Assembly (NCBI GenBank): GCA_963756525.1
Contig: CAVWNR010000001.1
Span: 310,001 to 374,000, forward strand
From: CAVWNR01 sp963756525
GTDB lineage: Bacteria; Actinomycetota; Actinomycetes; Mycobacteriales; Jatrophihabitantaceae
Direction: 5' to 3'
DNA length: 64,000 nt
This document shows, piece by piece, positions 16,727-26,753 of the stretch (the stretch's first letter is position 1; every line of letters starts with the position of its first letter). Made by a program: the position numbers and the translations under genes. Under the pieces are notes generated by a model. The model did not search any database and had not been told where the DNA came from. It saw nothing but the letters and a program-made list of their open reading frames with translations.

Positions 16727-17686
16727 ATGAACGCCCGAGTTCCGGCGAGCCCGGCGCGCACCGCCCGGACGGGCGTGGGTCTGGCACTGTTCTCCGCCGC
16801 CACCTTCGGCACGTCCGGCTCGTTCGCCACCGCCCTGATCACCGCCGGGTGGTCGCCCGGCGCGGCGGTGACCGCACGCATCTCGATCTCGGCGCTGATC
16901 CTGGCGATGCCCGCCGCGCTCGCGCTGCGCGGTCGCTGGCGGCTGCTGTGGCGCAATACCGGAACCGTCGGCGGCTACGGGCTGGTAGCCGTGGCGGGTG
17001 CGCAGCTGTGCTACTTCAATGCCGTCGAACGGCTGTCGGTAGGTGTGGCGCTACTGCTCGAGTACCTCGGCACCGTGCTGGTGGTGGGCTGGGTCTGGCT
17101 GCGGCACGGCCAGCGGCCGCGCCGGCTCACCGTCGCAGGCGGGACGCTCGCGCTGCTCGGGCTGGTGTTCGTCCTCGACCTCACCGGGCACCGACACCTC
17201 GACCCGCTGGGCGTGCTCTGGGGTCTCGGCGCGGCCGTCGGGCTGGCCACCTACTTCGTGCTCTCGGCGCACGAGGGAAACGAGCTGCCGCCGGTGCCGA
17301 TGGCCGCCGCCGGCATGACCGTGGGCGCGCTCGGCCTGGCCGGCTTCGCCGCGGCCGGCTGGTTGCCGATGCACGCCTCCACCCGGCCGGTGTACTTCGG
17401 TGGGCACCGGACGAGCTGGTGGGTGCCCGTGGTCGGCCTCTCGCTCGTGGCTGCGGTGATCGCCTACACCGCGGGGATCGTCGCGGCCCGCCGGCTCGGC
17501 GCGAAGCTCGCCTCCTTCCTGGGCCTGACCGAGGTGCTCTTCGCGGTCCTGTTCGCGTGGCTGCTCCTCGGCCAGCTGCCCACCGGCGTGCAGCTCGCAG
17601 GCGGTGTGCTGATCGTCGCGGGCGTCGCCCTGGTGCGCCTCGACGAGCTGCGTCCGGCGCATGCCGAGCCGACTCCCGTGCCGTGA
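16727..17686 (+). CDS. EamA family (DMT superfamily) exporter
   Basis: 319 aa, ATG with GGGAGG 7 bp upstream. About ten hydrophobic helices form two EamA repeats (about 15-150 and 160-305). Typical motifs are GLALFSAATFGTSGSFATALI at the N-terminus and SFLGLTEVLFAVLFAWLLLGQLP in the last repeat. DMT proteins of this type export small metabolites or amino acids; the substrate is unknown. Its pairing with a divergent CGNR regulator is a recurrent actinobacterial arrangement in my experience. Confidence 0.9.
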   Translation: MNARVPASPARTARTGVGLALFSAATFGTSGSFATALITAGWSPGAAVTARISISALILAMPAALALRGRWRLLWRNTGTVGGYGLVAVAGAQLCYFNAVERLSVGVALLLEYLGTVLVVGWVWLRHGQRPRRLTVAGGTLALLGLVFVLDLTGHRHLDPLGVLWGLGAAVGLATYFVLSAHEGNELPPVPMAAAGMTVGALGLAGFAAAGWLPMHASTRPVYFGGHRTSWWVPVVGLSLVAAVIAYTAGIVAARRLGAKLASFLGLTEVLFAVLFAWLLLGQLPTGVQLAGGVLIVAGVALVRLDELRPAHAEPTPVP

Positions 17687-17741
17687 GTTGTTGCGGCCCG
17701 GCGGCGCCCCAGGCCGTCGCGGCCGCAACAACTCCACGCGG

Positions 17742-18242
17742 CTATGACCGCACGCGCGCCAACCGGTCAGCGCCGGCCGCCGCCCCTGCCGTCGCGGCAG
17801 CACCGGACGGCACCGGCTGCGGCAGCGGTGCGCAGGTGGTGTCTGCGCCGTCGCCCGGCCGCCGCGGCGGCAACGTGCCGGTGGCGAGATACGCCGCGAT
17901 CTGGTCGTCCTCACAGGCGTCGCCGTACAGCGAGTTGGCGTGCGAGGTGCCGCCGGGCAGGGCGATCAGGCTGGAATGCGGGTAGAGCCTGCGAACCTCG
18001 AGGCTGCCCTCATACGGGGTCGCGGCGTCGAGCGTCTCGTCGATGAGCAGCGCGCTCGCCACCTTCGACCCGTCGACCTTCACCGGGGTGTGCGCCGGCG
18101 CGGGCCAGTACAGGCAGGGGGCATTGTACCAGGCGTTGGCCCAGGTTTCAAACGGCGCCTTCGCGAACGTCGCCCAGTTGTTGCGCGACCAGGTCGACCA
18201 CGCCGTCGCGGCGAGGACGCCGGCGGCTGTGAGCTTGCCCAT
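17742..18242 (-). pseudogene. Remnant of a TAP-type alpha/beta-hydrolase (C-terminal part only)
   Basis: The C-terminal domain of a tripeptidyl-aminopeptidase-like hydrolase is recognisable: CLYWPAPAHTPVKVDG, then ALLIDETLDAATPYEGSLEVRR, and the catalytic-His region LPGGTSHANSLYGDAC. The nucleophile half of about 350 aa, with the GxSxG motif and signal peptide, is absent. Upstream in-frame sequence resembles nothing. The reading frame remains open to the stop, so this is a 5' deletion and not a frameshift. Compare the intact relative at 59.5-61.1 kb, which has the same fold but a different subfamily. Confidence 0.65.
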
Positions 18243-18486
18243 GTGACGCCTCTGCGAGGGTGCGACGAGCGGCAAGGGGCTCTCCGTTGCCGGACGTACG
18301 CTCCCATCGGTCGGCCGCGGCGACGCAATGGCGGGTGCTCGCGGTGTTCGCCCGCCGCGAAACCGAACCGTGACACGCGCGAAGCGGACATGTGCTCGGG
18401 ACCCGGCTGGTTGGATGAGATCGTGGCGTGCAGGTGTTGCAGCCATGTTGGGTAAGCAGTCGGCAGATGAGACCGGAGAGGATGCT

Positions 18487-18714
18487 GTGACCACCATGTT
18501 GACCGCGACGGCGCTGACCGCCACCGACCGGTGCGACCGGTGCGGTGCTCAGGCCTACGTGCGGGTGATCCTGGCGTCCGGGTCGGAGTTGCTGTTCTGC
18601 GGCCACCACGCTCGCGAGTTCGAGCCCGGCTTGCGGGCGGTGGCGGCGAGCATTCACGACGAGACGGAGCGGCTGACCGACACGCCGGCCATCGCAGCGC
18701 TCGACGAGCGCTGA
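18487..18714 (+). CDS. DUF7455 small Cys-containing protein
   Basis: 75 aa. The GTG was chosen for its GGAGAGG 5-6 bp upstream. The core TDRCDRCGAQAYVRVILASGSELLFCGHHAREFEP is the actinobacterial DUF7455 motif. CxxC and CxHH suggest a single zinc site. It is commonly found next to the primary sigma factor gene, as here. It ends just before a strong bidirectional terminator shared with sigA. Function unknown. Confidence 0.82.
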   Translation: MTTMLTATALTATDRCDRCGAQAYVRVILASGSELLFCGHHAREFEPGLRAVAASIHDETERLTDTPAIAALDER

Positions 18715-18726
18715 CCCCTGACACGA

Positions 18727-18762
18727 CGATGGCCCCGCCCGATTTGCCGGGCGGGGCCATCG
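18727..18762. terminator. Bidirectional hairpin terminator between DUF7455 and sigA
   Basis: A perfect 15-bp inverted repeat: arms cgatggccccgcccg (18727-18741) and its reverse complement (18748-18762), with a 6-nt loop. A short pyrimidine-rich tail (cttgcttt) follows on the plus strand. It lies between two convergent stop codons. Confidence 0.85.
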
Positions 18763-18769
18763 CTTGCTT

Positions 18770-20155
<1,386 letters not shown>

Positions 20156-20373
20156 GAACGCCCTTTCACCACGTCGTGCTGACGGACCGCGGTCCATCGC
20201 ACTTCTAGTTTGGTCCGCTGATGCGGTGGGAAGAGCGGGTCAGCTCGCCGTCTGTTGGTCGGCTCAGAATTCGAGTCCAGTACGTGCGCAGTGCCCTGGG
20301 CGACATTGTACTGCGCCCGCTGGGCTCCGCCAGGCGACGGACGCTCGGCCGGCTACCGGGCGCATGAGCCGCG

Positions 20374-21132
20374 CTACTCGCCGTGCCGCTCCGCGGCCGC
20401 CATCGCCGCGCCGACGATGCCAGCGTTGTTCAGTAACTGCGCTGGTTCCACCGCCGTGTTCAGCTCCAGCAACGGCACCCACTTCTCGGAGTCCTTGCTG
20501 ACCCCGCCGCCGACGACGAACAGGTCGGGCGTGAACAGCCTCTCGACGTGCGCCATGTACTCCTGCACGCGCACGGCCCACTTCTTGTAGGACATCTCGT
20601 GCTTCTCTTTGACCGAGGCGGCGGCGCGGGTCTCCGCGTCATGACCGCCCAGCTCCAGATGCCCGAGCTCGGTGTTGGGCACCAGCCGGCCGTCGACCAG
20701 GACGGCGCTGCCGATCCCGGTGCCGAACGTCAGCAGGATCACCACACCGGCCACCCCCTTCGCGGCGCCGAAGCGCGCCTCGGCAATCCCCGCCGCGTCG
20801 GCGTCGTTGAGCACGATCACCTCCGTGCCGGTGGTCGCGGTGAACGCCGCGTCGACGTCGGTGCCGACCCAGCTCGGGTCGACGTTGGCCGCCGACCTGG
20901 CCACGCCGTGCTTGATGATTGCCGGGAAGGTGGCCCCGACGATGCCGTGCCAGTCGGCGTCGCGCACCAGACGGGCCACCACCTTGGCGACCGCCTCCGG
21001 CGTGGACGGGTGGGGCGTCGCGATGCGCACCCGCGGGGTCACCAGCTCGCCGGTGACGGTGTCGACGACGGCGCCCTTGATCCCGGTCCCGCCGATGTCC
21101 ACGCCGAATGCCTGATCGGGTTTCTCGCCCAC
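20374..21132 (-). CDS. ppgK: Polyphosphate glucokinase (ROK family)
   Basis: 252 aa. It phosphorylates glucose with polyphosphate or ATP. The N-terminal phosphate loop DIGGTGIKG (12-20) is present. So are the glucose-contacting LNDADAAGIAEARFG, LLTFGTGIGSA and the ELGHLELGG motif; the last replaces the classical ROK zinc motif in polyphosphate-using enzymes. It lies next to sigA and divergent from suhB, the order seen in mycobacteria. Confidence 0.93.
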   Translation of the reverse strand: MGEKPDQAFGVDIGGTGIKGAVVDTVTGELVTPRVRIATPHPSTPEAVAKVVARLVRDADWHGIVGATFPAIIKHGVARSAANVDPSWVGTDVDAAFTATTGTEVIVLNDADAAGIAEARFGAAKGVAGVVILLTFGTGIGSAVLVDGRLVPNTELGHLELGGHDAETRAAASVKEKHEMSYKKWAVRVQEYMAHVERLFTPDLFVVGGGVSKDSEKWVPLLELNTAVEPAQLLNNAGIVGAAMAAAERHGE

Positions 21133-21225
21133 CGCCTGCTCCTGCCCTGTCTGTCCCGATCACCGCCGGGATCGGTGGGGCGTACCTTATCGCCACCGCT
21201 GTGCGACGACCTCGTTTGTGGTGCG

Positions 21226-22044
21226 ATGACCGTCATGGCTCACGCGCAGCAGTTGCCCGGTCGGCGAGAGCTCGCGGAGTTCGCGATCTCGCTGGCGGTG
21301 GGCGCCGGGGCGGTTGCTCGCACGGGGCGCGGCGAGCGGTTCGACGTCACCGCTAAGAGCACGCCGACCGACGTCGTCACCGATGTGGACCGTGCGGTCG
21401 AGCGGTGGCTCGTCGACCGCATCGGCGAGCAGCGCCCGGGCGACGCGATCCTGGGCGAGGAGGGCGGCGGACGCGCGGGGACGTCAGGCGTCCGGTGGCT
21501 CCTCGACCCGATCGACGGCACGGTGAACTTCGTCCTCGGGCTGCCGCAGTACGCGGTGTCCGTCGCGGCCGAGCTGGACGGGCGGATCGTCGCCGGCTGC
21601 GTGCACAACCCGGAAAGTGGCGAGGTGTTCCACGCCTCGCTCGGCGGCGGGGCGTTCCTCGGCGAGCTGCGGCTCACCGGGCCGCGGGAGGTCGCGCTCG
21701 ACCGAGCCGTCGTAGGCACGGGCTTCGGCTACGACGCCGGGCGGCGGGTGCGGCAGGCGCGCGTGGCGGCAGAGCTGCTGGGCCGGGTCGCGGACATCCG
21801 CCGCATCGGCGCGGCGAGCCTGGATCTCTGCGCGGTCGCAGCCGGCCGGCTCGACGCCTACTTCGAAGTCGGGCTCAACCCATGGGACTGGGCAGCCGGG
21901 CTTCTCGTCGCAGAAGAGGCCGGATGCGTGGCCGCGCCGCCCGCGCAGGATGGCACGGACGCGGGCCTGACGGTCGCGGCCGGAGCCGCGCTGGCACCGG
22001 CGTTGTTCCGGCTGCTGGACGAGCTGGGCGCGGCGGACGTGTGA
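21226..22044 (+). CDS. suhB: Inositol monophosphatase family protein (SuhB-like)
   Basis: 272 aa. The metal-binding motifs of the family are intact: LGEEGGG (E-E), WLLDPIDGTVNF (DPIDGT) and the C-terminal NPWDWAAGLLVAEEAGC (WDxAAG). It hydrolyses myo-inositol-1-phosphate and related monoesters. In actinobacteria it supplies inositol for phosphatidylinositol and mycothiol. The alternative in-frame starts shift the N-terminus by only a few residues. It ends 6 bp from the convergent cei-like gene. Confidence 0.92.
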   Translation: MTVMAHAQQLPGRRELAEFAISLAVGAGAVARTGRGERFDVTAKSTPTDVVTDVDRAVERWLVDRIGEQRPGDAILGEEGGGRAGTSGVRWLLDPIDGTVNFVLGLPQYAVSVAAELDGRIVAGCVHNPESGEVFHASLGGGAFLGELRLTGPREVALDRAVVGTGFGYDAGRRVRQARVAAELLGRVADIRRIGAASLDLCAVAAGRLDAYFEVGLNPWDWAAGLLVAEEAGCVAAPPAQDGTDAGLTVAAGAALAPALFRLLDELGAADV

Positions 22045-22050
22045 GCGCCG

Positions 22051-22653
22051 TCAGCAGGTGGGCGACGGGTGCGGCGTCGACCGTGCCGTCGCGCCCGGCG
22101 TGGCGGCCAGGCGGCCCGCCCGCGGCGGCGTCTGCCCGACGTGCGCGGCCAGCATCTCCTGCTTGACCTGCGCCGCCGTCGCGACCCGAACGAACTTCAG
22201 ACCGACCGAGACCTCGACCAGCGAGGACGTGAGGTCGGTGCGTGACGTGGGCACGAGCGTCGCGCCGGGCAGGTAGAACGAGATCAGCTTCGCCGCGGCG
22301 GCGCCGCTGCCGACGTAGCGGATCTCGCCGACGCCGGCGATCGTGCCCGAGTTGTCGTTGCCGACCGTCGCGATCTGGAACCCGTCGGCGCGCAGGGCGG
22401 CGCTGACGCTGCTCGCGAGCCCGTTGCGCGGAGTGGGCGCGGTGGCCGTGCCGTTGAGGATGTTGACGGAGACCGCACCGGGCTGCGGAAGCACGGTCGG
22501 CGCGGCAGTCGTCGGGCAGCTGGGCTGGGCCTGCGGATGCTGGTCGACGTTCGCCCGATGGATGACCCGCCACCAGACCAGCGCGGTGAGCAGCGACAAG
22601 CCGAGCAGGAACGCCAGCGCGGGCAGCGGCCGGCGCGCGGATGCTCGGACCAC
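22051..22653 (-). CDS. LytR C-terminal domain envelope protein (Cei-like)
   Basis: 200 aa; GTG with AGGAG 8 bp upstream. A single N-terminal transmembrane helix (LPALAFLLGLSLLTALVWW) anchors an extracytoplasmic LytR_C domain (VSVNILNGTATAPTPRNGLASSVSAALRADGFQIA ...). Mycobacterial Cei, in the same position between suhB and the DUF4193 gene, is needed for cell-envelope integrity. Here the C-terminus carries a short Pro/Ala/Thr tail. Orthology rests on synteny plus domain order. Confidence 0.8.
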   Translation of the reverse strand: MVRASARRPLPALAFLLGLSLLTALVWWRVIHRANVDQHPQAQPSCPTTAAPTVLPQPGAVSVNILNGTATAPTPRNGLASSVSAALRADGFQIATVGNDNSGTIAGVGEIRYVGSGAAAAKLISFYLPGATLVPTSRTDLTSSLVEVSVGLKFVRVATAAQVKQEMLAAHVGQTPPRAGRLAATPGATARSTPHPSPTC

Positions 22654-23017
22654 GTTCGGATCTCCTGGCGGTGGCGAGTCGACGCAGCCATCGAAGCGTG
22701 CGAGCCGTTGAGCGCGGCTGGTCGATTGTGGGCAGATTGTGAGCGAAAGCCTAACCCGGAGGCCTCGCGGGAATGCGCAGGCAGGCCCGGTGGTTCACGC
22801 GCACGGTGAAGGCTGTATGGTTCCGCGGCCGTCCTTCACAACTTCCCGGGAGGTGGCTAGAAGTGGTCCGCCGACCCGGGCACAAACCCCGTCCCCCGTA
22901 CGTTGCATCGCGCACACGACACGCCCCGGCGCAGCTGCTGAGGGCACGCTGTGAGCAGCGAAACCCGCTTGCCGGACGTGACGACAATTCACCGGCGAGC
23001 CGATCGAGGAGTTGAAG
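22654..23017 (+). other. Intergenic region, divergent promoters presumed
   Basis: 364 bp between the cei-like gene and the DUF4193 gene, which are divergently transcribed. No coding potential or RNA gene was recognised. A weak plus-strand promoter may be present (TTCACG, 16 bp, TATGGT ending near 22821), about 200 bp ahead of the DUF4193 start. That assignment is low confidence. Confidence 0.35.
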
Positions 23018-23326
23018 ATGGCCACCGATTACGACGCCCCGCGCCGTGGCGAAGTGGACGAGCTGAGCGAGGACTCGCTCGAGGAACTCAAGGCGCGGCG
23101 CGCCGAGGCTCAGTCCGGGCTGATCGACGTCGACGAGGCCGACCTGGCCGAGTCGCAGGAGCTCCCGGGGGCGGACCTGTCCAGCCTCTCCGGCGAGGAG
23201 CTCACCGTCCGGGTGCTCCCTAAGCAAAGCGACGAGTTCACCTGCTCGAGTTGCTTCCTGGTCCACCACCGCAGCCGGCTGGCGCGAGAGAAGAACGGCC
23301 AGTACATCTGCCGGGACTGCGCATAG
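23018..23326 (+). CDS. DUF4193 domain-containing protein
   Basis: 102 aa from MATDYDAPRR, with GAGGAG about 7 bp upstream. The acidic N-terminal half (DELSEDSLEELKARR) is followed by a zinc-ribbon-like C-terminus with two CxxC pairs (FTCSSCFLVHHR, YICRDCA). This is the actinobacterial DUF4193 family, with its counterpart in M. tuberculosis next to cei/suhB. It is a small acidic protein of unknown function, possibly a transcription-associated factor by analogy with other zinc-ribbon proteins. Confidence 0.9.
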   Translation: MATDYDAPRRGEVDELSEDSLEELKARRAEAQSGLIDVDEADLAESQELPGADLSSLSGEELTVRVLPKQSDEFTCSSCFLVHHRSRLAREKNGQYICRDCA

Positions 23327-23341
23327 GCAGCTCCCGACCGG

Positions 23342-24100
23342 TCAACCTCCGGCGCGCAGGCTGAGGCCTCCGTCCAGCACGAGTGTCTGACCGGTGATCC
23401 AGCTCGCGTCCGCCGAGGCAAGAAACGCCACGGCGGACGCGACATCCTCGGGCTCGCCGAGCCGGCCGAGCGGGTACCGGGAGGCCACCTTCTCCTCCCG
23501 GCCCTCGTAGAGGGCCGCGGCGAAGCGGGTCTTCACCACCGCCGGCGCCACCGCGTTCACCCGCAGCTGCGGGCTCAGCTCGAGGGCGAGCTGAGCGGTC
23601 AGCGCGATCACCGCCGACTTGCTGATGCCGTAGAACGCGATGCCAGGTGACGGAAACAGCCCGGCGAAGGACGACAGGTTGACCACGGCACCGGACGCGC
23701 CGGCGCCCAGCCCCGCTTCGCGGGCCCGGCGAACCCAGGAGAGCACCGCCAGCACGTTCACATCCATGATCTTGCGCGCGACGGCGTCGTCGATCTCGGC
23801 GAGCGGGCCGTAGGCGGGGTTGACGCCGGCGTTGTTCACCAGCACGTCGAGCCGGCCGAACGTCGAGCAGGCGGTGGCGACCGCGTCGGCCTGGTGCGCG
23901 GGATCGTCGGCCCGCCCGGGCACGGCCGCGGCGTACTGCGGACCGCCCAGTGTCTCGACGGCGGCGGCGAGGGCCTCCGGCTTGCGCGCGGTGATGAGCA
24001 CCCGCCCACCCTCGTCGACCAGGCGCTGCGCGATGGCCAGGCCGATTCCCCTGCTGGCACCGGTGATCAAGGCCACCTGGCCGGCGAATCGCGCCGTCAT
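23342..24100 (-). CDS. SDR family oxidoreductase
   Basis: 252 aa. It is a classical short-chain dehydrogenase: cofactor loop TGASRGIG (about 14-21), NNAGVNP, the catalytic Ser in NLSSFAG, YGISK (Tyr-xxx-Lys), and the C-terminal ITGQTLVLDGG. NADP preference is suggested by the Arg after the second beta strand (ITARKPE). Its ATG overlaps the stop codon of the upstream DUF3093 gene (ATGA), so the two are translationally coupled. Substrate unknown. Confidence 0.92.
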   Translation of the reverse strand: MTARFAGQVALITGASRGIGLAIAQRLVDEGGRVLITARKPEALAAAVETLGGPQYAAAVPGRADDPAHQADAVATACSTFGRLDVLVNNAGVNPAYGPLAEIDDAVARKIMDVNVLAVLSWVRRAREAGLGAGASGAVVNLSSFAGLFPSPGIAFYGISKSAVIALTAQLALELSPQLRVNAVAPAVVKTRFAAALYEGREEKVASRYPLGRLGEPEDVASAVAFLASADASWITGQTLVLDGGLSLRAGG

Positions 24101-24606
24101 GCGGCAGGCGGGATCTGCTCGCGGAGCAGGGTGACGAGGCGGTCCGGGTGCCGGCTGCTGACCACCCAGTACGGCGTCGGGTCGTCGGGGTCGTCGAGCC
24201 ACAGCTGTACGCCGGGCCCGATCCAGGGTCGGATCGAGACGAACGCGGCCGGGTCGCCCTCGCGGCCGACCACCCGCCGCAGGGTGCGGGCGTCGAGCGC
24301 GACGACGCCGCTGACGTAACGCAGCGGCAGGTGCGCGCCGCGCACCCGCAGCTCCCCGCCGCTGATGGACAGGCTGGCGCGGCTGAGGAACCAGGTGATG
24401 ATCACCGACAGCGGCAGGAGCGTGCACCACGGGATCCAGTCGGTCAGCGGAAGCCCGCCGATGTGGAACTCCGCGGCGAGGATGGCGGCGACGCCGAGCC
24501 CCACCGGATACCACCACCAGGGCGCCCGCAGCCGCTCGTGATACTCCACCGCAGTCGCTCCAGCCGACGGTGACGGCCCGGGCGTGCGCGCAGCATCGGC
24601 CGTCAT
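24097..24606 (-). CDS. DUF3093 membrane protein
   Basis: 169 aa. Two transmembrane helices near the N-terminus (WWYPVGLGVAAILAAEFHIGG, WCTLLPLSVIITWFL) follow the conserved 'YHERLRAPWWW' motif of DUF3093. A cytoplasmic beta-rich domain (LRVRGAHLPLRYVSGVVALDA ... DDPTPYWVVSSRHPDRL) completes it. It is divergent from dut, as in mycobacteria. Function unknown. Confidence 0.87.
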   Translation of the reverse strand: MTADAARTPGPSPSAGATAVEYHERLRAPWWWYPVGLGVAAILAAEFHIGGLPLTDWIPWCTLLPLSVIITWFLSRASLSISGGELRVRGAHLPLRYVSGVVALDARTLRRVVGREGDPAAFVSIRPWIGPGVQLWLDDPDDPTPYWVVSSRHPDRLVTLLREQIPPAA

Positions 24607-24631
24607 GGCAGCCAGGGTAACGTTGCCCGCC

Positions 24632-25189
24632 GTGGGCTCATCCGATGCAGCCGCTCGCTGTGCTCACGACCGAGACGCGCACTCGCTGACGGTGCTGGTC
24701 CGCCGTCTGCACCCCGACGCGCAGCTTCCCTCCTACTCGCTGCCCGGAGACGCCGGGGCAGACCTGGTGACGACCGTCGACGCGCGGCTGGCGCCGGGCC
24801 AGCGGGCGGTGCTGCCGACGGGCCTGGCGATCGCGCTGCCCCCCGGCTACGCCGCGTTCGTGCATCCTCGCTCGGGGCTCGCGGCGCGGGCCGGGCTCGC
24901 CCTGGTGAACGCCCCGGGCACGATCGACGCCGGTTACCGCGGCGAGATCAAGCTGATCGTGATAAACCACGACCCGGTGACGCCGCTCGTCCTGCACCGC
25001 GGTGACCGGGTCGCGCAGCTGGTGATCCAGCGCGTCGAGTGCGCCCGGTTCGAGGACGTGCCGGAACTGCCCCCGTCCGAGCGCGGCGACGGCGGGCACG
25101 GGTCGACGGGCGGGGCGGCGGCGCTCGCGCGGACCGGGGCGGGGGCGCTCGCGCGGACCGGGACGCCGACGACGCGGGGGGAGGCCTGA
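24632..25189 (+). CDS. dut: dUTP diphosphatase
   Basis: Trimeric dUTPase: converts dUTP to dUMP and pyrophosphate. All five motifs are present: I AGADLVTT, II HPRSGLAAR, III GTIDAGYRGEIKLIVIN, IV RGDRVAQLVIQ, V RGDGGHGSTG. The start is uncertain. GTG 24632 gives 185 aa, GTG 24692 gives 165 aa, closer to the family norm (about 155), and ATG 24605 is also open. The C-terminus beyond motif V is extended by a Gly/Ala/Arg tail containing an 8-residue duplication. The stop is immediately followed by the ATG of the DUF3710 gene (TGAATG). Confidence 0.92.
   Translation: MGSSDAAARCAHDRDAHSLTVLVRRLHPDAQLPSYSLPGDAGADLVTTVDARLAPGQRAVLPTGLAIALPPGYAAFVHPRSGLAARAGLALVNAPGTIDAGYRGEIKLIVINHDPVTPLVLHRGDRVAQLVIQRVECARFEDVPELPPSERGDGGHGSTGGAAALARTGAGALARTGTPTTRGEA
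25120..25162 (+). repeat. 19-bp direct repeat with 24-bp period in the dut 3' end
   Basis: GGCGCTCGCGCGGACCGGG occurs at 25120-25138 and 25144-25162. The 24-bp period keeps the frame and duplicates ALARTG in the dUTPase tail, after the last catalytic motif. Confidence 0.75.
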
Positions 25190-25897
25190 ATGCGGTTGCG
25201 ACGCCGCGAGAAGCGCACCGAGCGCTCGAAGATCGACGCGACCCCGCCGTGGGAGACCCGACACCGCGCCGAGCCGGAGCCGACGGCGGGGCCGTTCGAC
25301 GTGCGCGATGCACCCGACGACGGGTTGAGCCGGGTCGATCTGGGCGCGCTGCGGATCCCGGTGTGGCCCGGCGCCGACCTGCGACTGGACATGAACGAGG
25401 CCCAGCAGGTGGTCTCGGCGACGCTGAACAGCCCGCACGGCCAGATGCAGCTCGGCGTCTTCGCCGCGCCCCGCAACGAAGGCATCTGGGAGGCGGTTCG
25501 CGCCGAGATCCGCGAGTCGCTGGCCGCCCAGGGCGGCTCGGCCAAGGACCGCCCGGGCGGTCCGTTCGGCATCGAGCTGGTGGGCAAGCTGGCGGTCGAG
25601 GGCGGGTTGATGCCGGTGCGCTTCGTCGGCGTCGACGGTCCGAGGTGGTTCCTGCGGGCCATGCTGGTCGGCCCTGTCGCGGTCGAGAGCGCTCTCGCCG
25701 CGCCGTTCGAGCAGGTGCTGCGGCAGGTCGTGATCGTCCGGGGGAATGAGCCGCTGCCGGTTCGCGAGCCGGTGCCGCTGCAACTGCCCAAGGAGGCGCT
25801 TGCGCAGCTCGAGCGGGCCGACGACACGAGCACCGCCGACGGCAGCGCCTCTGACGGCGGCGGCAACGGTGCCCGGCGTCCCGACGGTACGAGGTAG
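25190..25897 (+). CDS. DUF3710 domain-containing protein
   Basis: 235 aa. The DUF3710 core runs from GPFDVRDAPDDG through RIPVWPGADLRLDMNE and QLGVFAAPRNEGIWEAVRAEIRESL to GVDGPRWFLRAMLVG. The N-terminus is basic; the last ~40 aa are acidic and disordered. It directly abuts dut and is presumably cotranscribed with it, as in mycobacteria. Function unknown; no catalytic motif was recognised. Confidence 0.88.
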   Translation: MRLRRREKRTERSKIDATPPWETRHRAEPEPTAGPFDVRDAPDDGLSRVDLGALRIPVWPGADLRLDMNEAQQVVSATLNSPHGQMQLGVFAAPRNEGIWEAVRAEIRESLAAQGGSAKDRPGGPFGIELVGKLAVEGGLMPVRFVGVDGPRWFLRAMLVGPVAVESALAAPFEQVLRQVVIVRGNEPLPVREPVPLQLPKEALAQLERADDTSTADGSASDGGGNGARRPDGTR

Positions 25898-25993
25898 TCG
25901 ATGGCCGGCCGGCGAACCGCGCGACGCCCTTACCCTTGGGTGGACCTGGATGACCGGGCGGGCCGACCCGCCGCAGGGGTGGAGGGTGCACCA

Positions 25994-26698
25994 GTGAGCG
26001 AGCCGACGGCCCGGCGCGACGCGGGGCTCGGGGAGCACCCGGCAGACGCCGACGCTGCGGCCGGCGACGTGCCCGGAGTCCGTGAGCAGTACCGGCGTCA
26101 GCTGATCGAAGGCATCGGCGGATGGTCGGGGACGCTGATCACCGCCATCCCCACCGTCGTCTTCGTCATCGTCAACGCCGTGCGCGGGCTGCACTGGGCG
26201 ATCGTCGCAGCGGTCGGGTCGGCGGCGGTACTTGCCGGCTACCGGATGCTGCGCCGCCAGCCCCTCCAGCAGGTGCTGAGCGGCCTGGTCGGTGTCGTGG
26301 TGGCATCGCTGATCGCGGCACGCACCGGCCAGGCCCGCAGCTACTTCCTGCTCGGCATCTGGAGCAGCTTCGCCTATGCCGCCGTGTTCGCCGCGTCGCT
26401 GGCCGTTCGGCGTCCGCTGATCGGGCTGTTGTGGGAGTTCGTCGACCCGTTCCCCGCGGACGACGGCGTGCGCTGGTATCGCCGCCGGACCCTGTTGCGC
26501 GCCTACATGCTGGCGACGCTCGCCGCGACCGCGGTGTTCGCCGCGCGGGGCGTCGTACAGCTCACCCTGTTCCGGCACGACGCGACCGGCTGGCTGGCCT
26601 TTGCCCGCGTGGCGATGGGCTACCCGCTCTACATCGCGGCGCTCGGTTACGCCGTCTGGGTGATCCGCCGGGCCCGGCACCGCCTCGCCGCGCACTGA
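25994..26698 (+). CDS. DUF3159 multi-pass membrane protein
   Basis: 234 aa from the GTG preceded by GGAGGG (7-bp spacing). An ATG at 25901 would add 31 low-complexity residues. The core motif REQYRRQLIEGIGGWSG is followed by about five transmembrane helices and the loop 'RRPLIGLLWEFVDPFPADDGVRWYRRRTLLRAY', diagnostic for DUF3159. It is the next gene of the dut-DUF3710 operon. A transport-related role is sometimes inferred from topology only. Confidence 0.87.
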   Translation: MSEPTARRDAGLGEHPADADAAAGDVPGVREQYRRQLIEGIGGWSGTLITAIPTVVFVIVNAVRGLHWAIVAAVGSAAVLAGYRMLRRQPLQQVLSGLVGVVVASLIAARTGQARSYFLLGIWSSFAYAAVFAASLAVRRPLIGLLWEFVDPFPADDGVRWYRRRTLLRAYMLATLAATAVFAARGVVQLTLFRHDATGWLAFARVAMGYPLYIAALGYAVWVIRRARHRLAAH

Positions 26699-26753
26699 CC
26701 CGTCGCCGTGGCGCCCCGGCCACCGCTGCTGCGGACGGATCTGCCGCGAAACG

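Noticed and set aside
20266..20280. Sequence resembling a tRNA T-loop (TTCGAGTCC)
   Set aside because: No acceptor, D or anticodon arms can be formed around it.
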